A stretch of 64,000 nucleotides of DNA from Benincasa hispida (taxonomy: Eukaryota; Streptophyta; Magnoliopsida; Cucurbitales; Cucurbitaceae), in assembly GCF_009727055.1 (NCBI RefSeq), contig NC_052359.1, positions 60,724,908-60,788,907 on the forward strand. The letters run 5' to 3'. Below are positions 35,111 to 46,399 of this stretch, piece by piece. Under the pieces are notes generated by a model. That model was not told the DNA's origin. It searched no databases and worked only from the letters and a program-made list of their open reading frames with translations. The first letter of the stretch is position 1. Every line of letters starts with the position of its first letter. The position numbers were made by a program, and so were the translations under genes.

Positions 35111-35199
35111 GAATTAGGACTCCAATTGGCTTCAAGAATAGATGAGTCTGGATAATAGATACTTTTTATAACCCTTGCAACAAGAGAGGAATGATTTTT

Positions 35200-36900
35200 T
35201 AATAGTATCCAAACCTATTTAGCTATAAGGGCTTGATTAAAACCTCAAATGTCTCTAAAATCTAGTCCATCTAAGCTTTTAGGGAGACATAAATGACTGC
35301 ATCTCTTCCAATGTATCTTTTTTTTTATTATCTTTTGAACTCCACCAAAACCTAGAAAAGCTCCGAGTGATTTCTTCGCAAGTTTTTTTTTGGCATTTGG
35401 AATAGACTCATAGCATAGATGGGTAAGGCTTGGCCCACTCTTTTGATCAGAGTTTCCTTTCCTGCTATTGAAAAAAAAAATGATCTTTTCCATCCTTTAA
35501 CTGAACTCCAAACTTTCTCTAAAATGTCTTAAAAAATCTTTGTTTTATTTCTTGTAAAAGATACAGGTAGACCCAGATAAAAGCCTAGATTCTTCTTCCT
35601 AATGACACCTAGGATATCACTAAGGTAGATTCCCCTCTCTTCTGTAACATTTTGGAGAGAAAATGATGACTGATTTTGAATAGTTGACACTCTCACTTGA
35701 AGCTTCCTCATAGAGTTTCAAGATATATATAAGATTTTACAGTTCTTCTCATCTGCTTGATAGAAAATCAGGTTGTCATCAGCAAATAGTAAGTGCGATA
35801 TTCGTGGACAAGATCTGGAATATTCAATACCATAGAGAGTTCCTTCCTTGTTTGCTTCTTGTATAAGAGAAGACAATCCTTTAGTAACAATTAAAAACAA
35901 GTAAGGAGATAAATGACCCCCTTATTTCAAGTATCTACTTGGAACAATAGATCCTTTACCTTCACCATAGGTAATAATAGAGAAAGTAACTGGAGATATA
36001 CAATCCAGAATCTGAGAAATCCAAATAGGATCATAACCAAGTTTAGCCATAATATTTTTCAGAAAACTCCACTCCACTTTGTCATAAACCTTGTTTATGT
36101 CTAATTTAAGGGCTACAAGACCCTTTTTTCCAGTTTTTTTGTTAGATAAATGATGGAGACATTCACCACTATTATATTATCAGTAATTTCTCTATTCGTA
36201 ATAAAAAGTAGACTAGGATGTTGAAATAGATTTATCAAGGATGTCTTTGAGATGATTAGCAATGGTTTTTGTAACAATTTTGTAATTGACATTGCATAAG
36301 CTTATAGGTCTAAAATCGCCTATATTAGTTGGATTCTTAGTTTTGGAATAAGAACTATAGGAGTATTATTCCTTTTTTTTATACTTTCTTTGTTATTCAA
36401 GATGTCAAAGCAATTATTTATTGTGTTGGCCAATTATATCCTAGTAGTGTTGATAGAAAATGGCCCTGATAACCATCAGGGCTTGAGGCCTTTGTGGGAA
36501 ACATTTGAAAAATATTTTATTCCATTCCTTGTTTTGTATAAGGTGAAAGCAGTTTATTATTCATAGAGTTGTCCACTTTCGGTTTAACAAATTTAAGCAC
36601 TTTATAAATAACATCCTAATTAGGAAAGGAAGAGGAAAACAACTCATGAAAGTAATTGATAATTGTCTGTTCGATGGATTTCGGATCTTTTGTCCCCCTT
36701 AAGAATCAAGAATACCGTTAATCTCATTTTTCATTTTCCTCATTGAAGTTTTCTTTTCTTTTTTTTTTTCCAATATATTTCCTCCTCTTCCAATAATCTA
36801 TCAAGCTCAAATTCAATTTCATGAATTTTGCTAAAATCCACATTGTGATAATTACTATAAATATCCTTTAGCTCTTTCTTATATTTTGCTATTTTGTTTT
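35200..36900 (-). pseudogene. LINE reverse transcriptase
   Basis: The catalytic box is LLFADDNLIF on the minus strand (FADD at 35775-35786), within 35900-35718, preceded by QEANKEGTLYGIEYSRSCPRISH. Further along, GFYLGLPVSFTRNK (about 35580-35540) and the LGFGGVQ segment (about 35360) are typical RT and thumb sequence of plant L1. Upstream parts near 36000-36600 also contain RT-like sequence in several frames. Many frameshifts and stops are present. Confidence 0.82.
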
Positions 36901-36925
36901 TAAACTCTTTTGTTTTAGTTTTCCC

Positions 36926-37830
36926 CTAACTTCCAAGGGCTAAGGAACAACTATGAAGGTTCTTTTGGAGGGAGGATGGAAACTGATCCTTCTGACTCCA
37001 CTTACCATTTTTATCAATAATTTCTTTGCAGTTAAGGTAAGAGGTCCAGTCTTTTTCAAATTTGAAAATATGATTTTTGGTTATTCGTAAAGCTTGTTTG
37101 TTAGGAAGTAAGTTGAATTTGATAGGTCTATGATTAGAGTTGGTCCAATATATGCGGCAAACTAAATAGTGATTAAAAAGCATTCAAAAGAGGAATTGCA
37201 AAGAAAACGGTTCAGGCGCTCCCAAATATAAGAATCCTGAGATTTTCTAAACCAAGTGAAATTAGATCCTTTAAAATGAATGTCTTTCAGGTTGCACTCA
37301 TCCAAAGTTTCCTTGAAAAGCTCAAGAAACCTTCTATCTCTTTGAGCCTTTCCTAATTTTTCTTAAAGTCACCTCCTAACAACCATGGTAGGTCTATCTC
37401 ATTATGAAGATGCCTTACAAGATTCCATGTTAAGGTTTTTTTCTTGCTTTCAAGGTGGCCATATAGGCTAGTGAATCTCCAATATTTATCATTCAAAGAA
37501 ATCTCTAAATCAATATGGTTTTGAGAATAGGAAGTAATTTTCAAGTCCACTGAAATATCTCATAATAGACACAAGCCACCTCTTGATCCAATACTTTTAA
37601 TTGTTAAACAACCATAAAAATCCCCTACCCTTTTGATTTTTTCAGTTCTTTCTTCTCCATATTTAGTTTCTAAAAGAAATAAAACTATGAGATGTCTAAC
37701 CCTAATAAGGTCAGACAAAGCTCGGAATGCTCTAGGATTCCCCACTCCACGAGCATTCCAACAAGGGATTTTCATTGTCCCAGACGGGCTATAAAGTAGC
37801 CACTGCCAAATGGTTTTGATTTTCAATCAG
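36926..37830 (-). pseudogene. LINE apurinic/apyrimidinic endonuclease
   Basis: Minus-strand segments 37826-37560 (IPCWNARGVGNPRAFRAL, LLETKYG), 37550-37353 (WRFTSLYGHLE, LPWLLGGDF) and 37183-36926 (SNHRPIKFNLL) give the EN motifs in order: asparagine, glutamate, GGDF and the S-x-H box. The expected GGDFN reads GGDFK. This enzyme nicks target DNA to start LINE insertion. Confidence 0.82.
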
Positions 37831-38040
37831 GGTATATGTGTAAGAAGATTCACGTCTCCTCTTAGAAAATAGCGAATTGGATAATGATTCATTATTTCTC
37901 TTTTGCTCACTTTGAATTTCCATCGGTATACATATAGATCTATTTTCATATTTTATTTTTCATTTTCAAGCTTTTGGGTATCTAGAAGGTAGATTATTTT
38001 TAACAGATTACAACTCCAATTGACTAATGAACTCTTTACT

Positions 38041-39256
38041 CTATAGGTTCTCAATGTGAAATTCCTGATTTTGCAGATTCTTAAAACCTTTCAAGGTCAC
38101 ATTTCCAGGTTCTGCATTGTTAACCATTTTCGTAGGATCAGAATTCAAGTCCAAAGGTATTGAATCCATATCATTTACGTTCCTCTTTTCCTGTTCTGTA
38201 GGATCTTCTGTTTTATCTTGATTAATATTCCTTGATTGACAAAAATATTGATCCTTAGAGGGTGACTTATTAGGATGAAAGGAGGATGAAACAAAAGATG
38301 ATTCCACACTAGCTTCTCTTCTTGGTGAGTCTTTCTTTTTCCTTTCTTCAATTTGTTCCTTGAAATCACAACCAACTACCATATTGCCAGCCCTCAAATT
38401 CTTAAGAATCATAATGGAGAAAAATCTTGCACTTTTTAACCACGTGACCAATTCTTCCGCAACCAAAACAAAAATCAGGTAATCTTTCATATCTAACTTG
38501 AATCTATAAATTTTCTTGACTTTCCCCTAGTTCAATCCATATTACCCTTCTCAGCGGTTTATATATGTCTATTAAAACCTTAATTCATAGGCTTTCCCCC
38601 CCAACAAAAATTGTCTTGATCACACTCAACTTCAATACATTTTCCAAACACATCTTCAAGACATTTAGCCATAATTTTATTCTAAAATCCTAAAGGGATG
38701 TCAAGTAAGCGGATCCAAAAAGCCACCTTTCCGAATGATAGATGAGAGAGACGAACATTAGCTATGGGGTTTTCTAAGACAAGTAAAGAATGATCAAATA
38801 TCCAGGGGCCTAGGTTGAAGACCATTTTTTTTATCTCTTCTTGAGTCAAATCTGAATAAAAATAAATTTTTTCCTAAACTTTCTGAACTAAAACTTAATT
38901 TTGTTCTCCAGACATTTGAAAAAGTATTCTTGATAATCCTGGGGGCAATGATTCACACCAATAGAAGCTTCCCAACCAAGCAATGATTCAATTGATCATT
39001 GATAATGGGATCAAAATGTGGATCAAGACCCACTCTGATTTCATTTTCTTCTTCCGATAATCTCAGTTTTTTCCAATCCTCTATCAAGGCCTCTGTATCC
39101 ATTAGTGAGTAATTCTGAACCAGAGGTAAATTTGGACTTCTTCACTTTAAATCTTCTCTTCTTCTTACGTCTTCGTTCAAACCCTGCTCTTGTTCCCTTT
39201 TCTTTTTGCAGGTAGTTTCTTCCACAATAAGGAGAATCGTAGGTTAAAGTCTTCAA
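38041..39256 (-). pseudogene. LINE ORF1 (DUF4283-like, zinc-knuckle region), broken
   Basis: Minus-strand text near 38900-38490 resembles the DUF4283-type N-terminal domain of plant LINE ORF1 in several frames. The region 38490-38041 is the knuckle and charged C-terminal part (EELVTWLKSARFFS, FKEQIEERKKKDS, Ser-rich stretch). It is an RNA-binding component. I am less sure of this than of the EN and RT parts. Confidence 0.6.
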
Positions 39257-39569
39257 ATGATCTCCTTAAACGAAATATTTTGTGTATTAATCCAGATGAA
39301 CATACAAAACTCTTGATCTTGTTTCTTTTCTTGATCAGCAAAACGTGCTGATAAATCCTCAGACTACCGAGGTTCTTAAAGGAACCTTGGCGTTACTAGA
39401 TCCTTTTTAAAAAATGTAATTACCCTTTAATACAAGAAATCATTGAGGACATTTTAGGATGAACAAAAAAAATACCTCACTTGCAAGAGAGACATTTTGC
39501 TATAATTCAAAACAATTTTGCATTTTGCTACTCTTCCAAACGAGAGTGTAAATAGTGTTATAGGTCTTA

Positions 39570-39985
39570 ATTTTTCTATTAAATAATCAACTTAACCTAG
39601 CCCAACCGTAAAATATTTAGGTTGGATTGGTTCGGGTTGCTCGAATTTTTTATTTAAATTTTTGTTGTAAAAATAAGTAAAATTTTAATATGAAAAATTT
39701 TACTTAATTACTTTCATATATTGAATAGAGATAGAGATTAATAACTCAATTTGAATTTTATTATGAAATAAGTGTGTCAAAAAAATATTTTAAGGAGATG
39801 TTAGAGAATAATTATCCAAAAAACATGATATTAAATCAAATTAAAATCGATATATGTAGTATTTTAAGTAAAAATAATATATTTTTAAATTAATAATAAA
39901 TTTCAGTTGGTTCGAGTCGTAAATACATGAATCAATCATAAAATTTTAATTTTTTTAAAATTCCGAATACAAATATTTTGTTTAA
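39570..39985. repeat. Dispersed repeat copy A (pairs with 60300-60720)
   Basis: From 'taaaatatttaggttggattggttcgggtt' through 'actttcatatattgaata', 'ataattatccaaaaaacat', 'aaattaaaatcgatatatgta' to 'agttggttcgagt' it follows the copy at 60300-60720 in the same orientation with moderate divergence. It has no coding potential. Confidence 0.7.
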
Positions 39986-42620
39986 GAGCTTTTGTCGTCT
40001 CGGCAAGAAATGACAGATAAGACGTTATCTTTTGGAAACTGTCGTTATCCAAAATATTCATCGTTGCACAAAACACCCGGAGCCGTACGGTCACTGCCAC
40101 TTGTATTTTTATATTTTTAAGATTTAATTATTTATTCTTTTAGAAAAAGTTTAATTTCCTTTCTGACATACATAAAAAAACAAACATTAATTTATTTCCC
40201 TTCTTTGTTTATTTATTTTTATGTGATTACAACGTATAGGATGTGAATCTAAACTTCTGATTTAATCTTTACTCCGAAAAAAAGGTGAAAAGTTTTAAGA
40301 TAATGTTTGCCAGTAATTTTAAAGTTATCAAAATCATTTTTTAAAAAATAAAAAAACATATCTTTAATCATTTAAAATTATTTTAATATTCAATTTTATA
40401 CTTTTAAAATATAAATTTTATATCACCAAATAATTTTAAATGATTTAAAAGTATCTTGGATATACAATTTTATGTTTTTATTCTTAATCTTAATTAGACC
40501 ATTTTTAATATCATATTTTTCAAAATTTGTTACTTGAACTTTTAATTTATTGAAAATTACAAAAGGTATAATTCAACCTATAAACTAATAAAGAAAAAGA
40601 AATTATATGATGGCTCTATTTTTTATTTTACTTTTAGCAAGTAGAATAATCATTTGTTTGTGACCAATTTGGAGCCAACTAAAATTTTTATTTCATTGAC
40701 GAAATAAATTGATTCTTTAAATCCATAGTTGAAAAATTATTTTGTTTTTAGCTTTATGTTGTTTTTGAAAATCATATTTATTTTTTCGGAAATTTTTTTT
40801 TAGTAAAAGTCATATTTAAATTTTAAGCCAAAATTTAAAAATAAAATCGATTTTTTTTTTTTTTCAAAGACTAATTTTATTTGCATTATAAGACTTCATT
40901 TGATATTCTAAAATATATTACGACATTATCAAGATAAATACAATTTATAAACTTAATTATTAAAAATATTATTAAAAAAATAAAATAATTATCAGATGAA
41001 CCTTGATATTGAGATAGTCACCAATTCAAAATTTACATAATTAACAAATAAGATATGCTTTCAATCTTATAATGTATGATATTTCAATACATTATTTCTA
41101 GGTGTGTCCACTTTTAAAATGTATAAATATATATACACAAAAGTATACATATAATATTTCTAATTTTCCATTTGTTGTTTGTTGCTTTAAACAAAAAGAT
41201 TTAATTTGAATTAAGAAAGGACAATGACAAGATAATTAGATGCTTAATCCAACTGAGATCACCCCCTTTTTTTATTACCTTTGATTTACTTGACTTTGAT
41301 AAGCATTGACTTATATACATGTAACAAAATTAGTCTTACATTTCCTTTTTTGTTTATTTTTCAACCAAAATAATAGTGATTCCAAATTCATATTTTTCAA
41401 TAAATAATGTAGTGACATGTTAAACAAAATATCATATGAAGGGACCTATTGCATTTATAGACAACTTGTTTCATTAGATTTTTAGTTTAACAGTCATCGT
41501 CAATGTATAAAAGACGTTTGACAATGTTCATTAAAATGATAAAGATCGATATAGTAAATAATATTGATGGGAATGATATAATAAAATATTTTAGAATATA
41601 GTTAAAGTCAAAATTGAATCTTAAAATTGATTCTTACTTTGAGAGATGTAGCCAAATCTTATACTAAGAATCTCTATGCCGTAACATTAAAAAATAAATA
41701 AATAAATAAATAAATAGATATAAATATATACATGAATAACTAATATAAAAGTAAAAGAATAAAAACTAACCCTCAATTTCAATCTTTGCTAGCTAACATA
41801 TAATAGATTATAACTTTTATGTTTTCATCAAACTTTTGATCTTTAAAAAGGTAATATATAATATAAGAAGTACTTCAAACATGAAACACAAAAATTGAGA
41901 ATAAGATAATTAAGATAATACCACGTTAAATTGGTGAAGAAAACTGTTGTCAACAAAGAGATGTTGGAGAAACTAAAAATGAAGTTGCTATAATAAAAAT
42001 ATCGATAGAGATAAATTTTTCGAATGAAGCGTATAGACCGAGATCTTGTTTTGACAATTTTATAGTTGAATAAATAAATTAATGATTTAAAAAGTTAAAA
42101 TATTAACTTGAATATTTTAATATAGCAAATGATCTCAAAGTTGTTAAAAGAGCAAAGTAGGGGAAAGGCTAACCAAGTTTAAGAAAAAAAAATGAAGGGT
42201 TCGAAAATTAATTCTCATTAAGAAAATCAAAGATTGAAAGCTGCGATTAATATTAATGCCCAAAACTTCAAGCTAACGACCGTCTATATAAGCTAAAGTT
42301 AATATTGCTATTTTACGATTTGATGAATTTATTATTAAACATTACATTTTTAGTTTTATTTTTTCTGCATTTTAAAAATTGAAACTTAAAATCTAGATAC
42401 ACTCAAAATATATCAATGTTGTTTTCAAAATTTATGCGGTTTGGATTATAAAATTTGAAAATATAGCCTAACACCTATTTCTTAACCCCAATGAACCTGG
42501 AAAACGTAAAACCGAATTTAGATTGTCAGTCAAACATGTTCTAAATGTTTTTATAAGAAAAAAATCATTATCAAACCTAGAATTAAAATTTTGTGTTATG
42601 AGGTAGAATCAATGTGAAAG

Positions 42621-42623
<3 letters not shown>

Positions 42624-42655
<32 letters not shown>
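42624..42655. repeat. Poly-T run of 32 bases
   Basis: An uninterrupted T tract. Its length may be unreliable because such runs are error-prone in sequencing. Confidence 0.9.
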
Positions 42656-42657
<2 letters not shown>

Positions 42658-43554
42658 GAAAAAACCAACTACAAATTCGACTAATAAATTATTGAATGTA
42701 TAAAAATTAAAATTGGACATTTGAAAATATAGGATATAACAAAACTCAAAGTTGTAATTTAATCTTATACCCAAAAGGAAAAATTAGACTTTTTTTTTTC
42801 TTTTGGTAACTCTCATTTTCCTTTTCTTTTTCTTTCTTTCTTTATATATCTCTAAACCTGTCTTTTTCTTTGGTACTGTCATATTGAAATAGCTAGGCAG
42901 CTTTCTAAAACAGGCATACAATAATAGTTCTTTTTATTTTTATTACAGACCATATATTTAACAAAAATAAATACTATCAAGGTGGATGATAAAAGTTGAC
43001 TAAATTACAATAAAAAGAAAGGGAAAAAATCCTTGAATTTTACCTCTTTTTTAAAAGACTTTTTAAATACCCTTATTCTTATATTTCATTAATGTTTCAA
43101 AACTAAAATTGGTAAGAATTTTAGACAAAAACTTAGACATAAAATGATGATAGCAATAAACTTAAACAGTATGATGGTCCTAATTTTCATAAGGTCACCA
43201 CACGTTTTCAGTTTACATAAATAATTTTGAAAATTTTATATACGGTCAAGAATATTATGGTAATTTTAAAAAAAATTATATATATAAGATATCTTTTTAA
43301 AATAAATGGCAAAACTCAAGTTTCTTTTTTTTTTTAAATTTAACAAAGGTAGCTTGAGAGATTCGAACCTTGTGCATGCATATATATTCCAAGATGCACT
43401 CATCGTTGTACTCACTCTAATAACACAAAATAATTTCATAAAGAATAAAAAAAAAGATTGTCATATGACAAATTATGATAGATTATACAAAGATAAATAT
43501 AATTTAGGATGCATTTAAGTATTTTTTTCTATATTTTAGTTCATGTCGAATAGA

Positions 43555-43740
43555 AAATTTAAGAACAGTCATCCATTTAGTCCCTAAATTTTGAAGAATA
43601 TGTATATTTCTTCAATCAATTTTCAAAATGTATCTTTTTACTCCTTGAATTTTCAAAAATATGTGCATCTAATCCTTAAATTTTCAAAATATATCTTTTT
43701 AGTTCTCGAATTTTTAAATTAGGTTTAGGAGGTCCCTAAT
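43555..43740. repeat. Degenerate tandem repeat, about 45-bp unit
   Basis: Three to four imperfect copies of a unit like 'ttttagtccttgaattttcaaaatatgtat' occur in a row. The type is common as a dispersed plant repeat. Confidence 0.6.
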
Positions 43741-44220
43741 AATTTTCTTATTATTGTCATAGTGAATATAGCTCAATTAGCATACAATTATAATATGTGG
43801 TTCAAATTCTCATGCAGTCAATTCTACATAAATCATTATTATTATTATTTTATTAAATTAGAAAAACAATTTTTAAAAATTATCTCTCTTCTAAAAAAAA
43901 ATTGGGACCTTACATCCGTTTAGAAAAGTAAGGTAGCTAAGCACTCAACCTTCCAAATTCGTGCACTACAAAACGTAGTTTTCCAAAAATTTATTGCATA
44001 TGAAAGCCGAAACAGATGGAAATCAAAAAGTCATTATGTAGCAAATTTATTCAACTTTTATGATCAAAATGTCAAAACATTACTAAATCCGTGTATTATT
44101 TACCGTTACAACTTTCACATGCGCATCCAAAATTCGGAGGGAAAATAAAAGATATGTAAAGTTAAAAACAAAAACAAAATTAAAATTAAAAATAAAAATA
44201 TTCGCGTGCCGGAGCAGCGA

Positions 44221-46143
44221 TCAACGGGGTCCCGGTTCCCGCCGGTGAGAGGATGAGGTAGACGACGGCGAGGAGGTAGAAACACTCCCCCAATCGGACG
44301 GTTCAAAATAGAGATCTGAAAGGTAGTTACCGATATCTTCCGGCGAGAATCTGATGTACGGCTTTTCATTAGCACCGGCATAAGCTTTTTGCGCTCTATA
44401 AAATTCTCCATAGAACCAAACGAGCTTTCTTCCGATTGATAATTTAACTTCGTCTCTAAGCTTTGAATCGGGAATGAAGCAGGATTTCTGTTTCCGATGA
44501 GTTTCTTGGAATGCCATATTAAAGTTCCTGAAGATTTCTTTGGCTTCTTCCTGTGAGAATTTCTCAGTTGGATTCTCCGGCAAGGAATCTAAGACTCTTC
44601 CCCAAGCTAATGCTTCGTACTTCGCCGCGAATTGCCTTACTTTCGCCTCCTGCTTTGCGATCCATTCATCGCCGAGAAGATACTGAAGATTCGACGATCG
44701 GACTTTAGAGACGATGTGTTGAAGATTGTTAGCGAGGAACAGATACGAGAGTGAAACGTCTTTGTAGCGTTTTGCTTTACTGTCGAGTTTGCAGAGAAGG
44801 ACAAGAATTAGCCATCCCAATCGTAAAGAGATTGCTGAAGCCGTTGAAGAATCATCGGATTGATCTGAAGTGTTGAAGAAGATTTGTTCGAGAGAGGATT
44901 TTTCAGGCGGTGTCCAATCGGCGAAAATATCCGTCAAAATATTTCCGTAATCGGCGAGGAAAGTGAGGTAGTTCATCGAGAGAAGCGTTAAGGAATGAAC
45001 GCCGCCGCCAGCGACCGGTGATTTGGATGAATTTTTCTGAATCGAGAATTCGAGATCCATAACTATGGCACGAACTAACTCGCCGAGTTTTGCGAGTGAG
45101 GTTAGAGCTTGAGATCGAACTACAGATGAGGATTCAGATGAGAAAATCGATTCGATGTCCGGCCAATTTTCGACGATTGATGAGTACATATCAAGAACAC
45201 GGAACATTTTTTCCGGAGATTTTTTACTCTTTGCAACAAGTTCGGGGAATCCAAACAGAAGCAGAGCGCCTTCTCTGGATATATCAGCAAAACAGGATTC
45301 TCTAATGGATTCAGAAGAGGAAAAGACATGATCGCAGAGAATTCGTTCACCAACGAACAGTGTTCTAATTGCGAGTTTAATTGCATCCAACCAGTTCTTG
45401 ATTTTAAGATCAAGCACCTCCCAATCCATCTTGTTGATTCTCGAAGCGCTCAATTTCTCAAGTCCGAGGCGGTATACACCTTCATCGATAATCGATTTAC
45501 GAATCACTTTGTACATATTAACGCACTCTTTAGCGTAGCCAGAGGAGATCATGCACTCGGCTATGGCTCGCAAATCCTCCATTACAATAAATGAAACTTG
45601 TTCAACTTCAGAGATCGAATCGTCTACGGCTTGGATTTCATCGTCTAGGGTTCCGTCATCGTCGAAATCAACGGAAGTACTCGATCTGGTGGAGCAGCGA
45701 GAGGATCTAGTGGAAACAGATTCCGGATCTAGATGAGCACGATTCATGGAGAGAATCTGATAAAACTCCTTCTGAAGCCTTTTCATGGCGATTTCCATCA
45801 AACCTTGAGCGTAAACAAGGCGATCAGAAGCGGAAGCGGAATCTTCCGAAGCCATAAGATGCATCGCTTTTTGAAGATCATTCACGCGCTTAATGAACTG
45901 CATGGCTTCTTTTTTGTCTTCATAGAACATGGAAGTAACTTTAGCGTAAGTTGAAGAATCTGGATTCCATTTCATTATAATCGCCGCCGCAGATTCGACG
46001 CTCTGTTCAATCATCGCGTCGTTGAAGCTCCGGCGTGGAGTCAAGGCCGGAGTTCTCGACGGCGATGCGATCGAATACCGAGAAATGGAATTCGACGGCG
46101 ACGAGAACTGGAAAAGGAGACTCCTCATTCCTTTTCTCGGCAT
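44221..46143 (-). CDS. EXO70H1: Exocyst subunit EXO70, H-clade (EXO70H1/H2-like)
   Basis: This 640-residue single-exon gene encodes an EXO70 subunit of the exocyst, the complex that tethers secretory vesicles to the plasma membrane. The C-terminal Exo70 domain covers roughly residues 230-615, with WLDAIKLAIRTLFVGERILCD at its start and RFSPEDIGNYLSDLYFE at its end, the usual last helices. The N-terminus MPRKGMRSL is as I remember it from the EXO70H1/H2 group. A Ser/Arg-rich acidic linker (about 145-170) and a Ser-rich 26-residue tail follow family pattern. Lack of introns fits the multiplied plant EXO70 clades. The start is the first ATG downstream of a TATA box. Arabidopsis EXO70H1 has been linked to pathogen response. 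The symbol is by clade only, and H2 or another H member is possible. Confidence 0.93.
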   Translation of the reverse strand: MPRKGMRSLLFQFSSPSNSISRYSIASPSRTPALTPRRSFNDAMIEQSVESAAAIIMKWNPDSSTYAKVTSMFYEDKKEAMQFIKRVNDLQKAMHLMASEDSASASDRLVYAQGLMEIAMKRLQKEFYQILSMNRAHLDPESVSTRSSRCSTRSSTSVDFDDDGTLDDEIQAVDDSISEVEQVSFIVMEDLRAIAECMISSGYAKECVNMYKVIRKSIIDEGVYRLGLEKLSASRINKMDWEVLDLKIKNWLDAIKLAIRTLFVGERILCDHVFSSSESIRESCFADISREGALLLFGFPELVAKSKKSPEKMFRVLDMYSSIVENWPDIESIFSSESSSVVRSQALTSLAKLGELVRAIVMDLEFSIQKNSSKSPVAGGGVHSLTLLSMNYLTFLADYGNILTDIFADWTPPEKSSLEQIFFNTSDQSDDSSTASAISLRLGWLILVLLCKLDSKAKRYKDVSLSYLFLANNLQHIVSKVRSSNLQYLLGDEWIAKQEAKVRQFAAKYEALAWGRVLDSLPENPTEKFSQEEAKEIFRNFNMAFQETHRKQKSCFIPDSKLRDEVKLSIGRKLVWFYGEFYRAQKAYAGANEKPYIRFSPEDIGNYLSDLYFEPSDWGSVSTSSPSSTSSSHRREPGPR

Positions 46144-46248
46144 TTTACGATCACCTAATCTGAAAAACGAATCAGTTTTAGGGTTTGATTTTGTGAACTG
46201 TTTTTTCGTTTCTAATAGAATGACGAAAATGAGGGCTATGCCGTCCCT

Positions 46249-46256
46249 TTTTATAG
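46249..46256 (-). promoter_or_regulatory. TATA box of the EXO70H gene
   Basis: The minus strand reads CCTATAAAAAGGG at 46246-46258, about 105 bases upstream of the start codon. Transcription would begin near 46215-46225, giving a 5' UTR of about 75-80 bases. Confidence 0.65.
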
Positions 46257-46307
46257 GCAGTACAGTACGGCGCCGTTCAGAAGATAAACGACGGCAACGA
46301 AAAACCT

Positions 46308-46362
46308 TTGACTTTTAGGATTTTTATAAAAAAACTACAAAGAAATGCCACGTGTATTGACC
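46308..46362 (-). promoter_or_regulatory. W-box and G-box motifs upstream of EXO70H
   Basis: TTGACT (46308-46313) and TTGACC (46357-46362), on the plus strand, fit the WRKY-binding W-box TTGAC(C/T). CACGTG at 46349-46354 is a G-box. All lie within about 120 bases upstream of the TATA box. Short motifs occur by chance, so this is suggestive only. Confidence 0.4.
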
Positions 46363-46399
46363 CGAAAGTTGCGCGTTTTGTAGCCTTTGCCTCGTCGTT

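Larger units (their letters stand above)
33691..39412 (-). mobile_element. L1-type LINE, near full length, decayed, 16-bp TSD
   Basis: AATGTAATTACCCTTT stands at 33675-33690 and 39413-39428 and brackets the element. Reading the minus strand from 39412, the order is gag-like ORF1, apurinic endonuclease, reverse transcriptase, zf-RVT and RNase H, then a 3' untranslated tail ending in a short A run (plus-strand T run 33688-33694). A longer A run (plus-strand T at 33824-33841) lies within the tail. Length (5.7 kb), domain order and target duplication all fit a plant L1 element that arrived by target-primed reverse transcription and was nearly complete. All frames are broken. Confidence 0.88.
39429..44220. 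other. AT-rich intergenic region downstream of EXO70H
   Basis: No gene is seen. It holds a dispersed repeat (39570-39985), an (AAAT)n run near 41693-41720, a poly-T run and degenerate 'ccttgaattttcaaaat' repeats (43555-43740). The patch 40003-40090 is slightly GC-richer and unlike other repeats here. The 3' UTR of EXO70H should lie at about 44000-44220. Confidence 0.6.

Noticed and set aside
44115..44411. 98-codon minus-strand frame overlapping the EXO70H end
   Set aside because: It is an alternative frame of the EXO70H C-terminus with no homology.
45090..45736. Plus-strand open frames of 60-90 codons
   Set aside because: They are antisense shadows of the EXO70H coding sequence.
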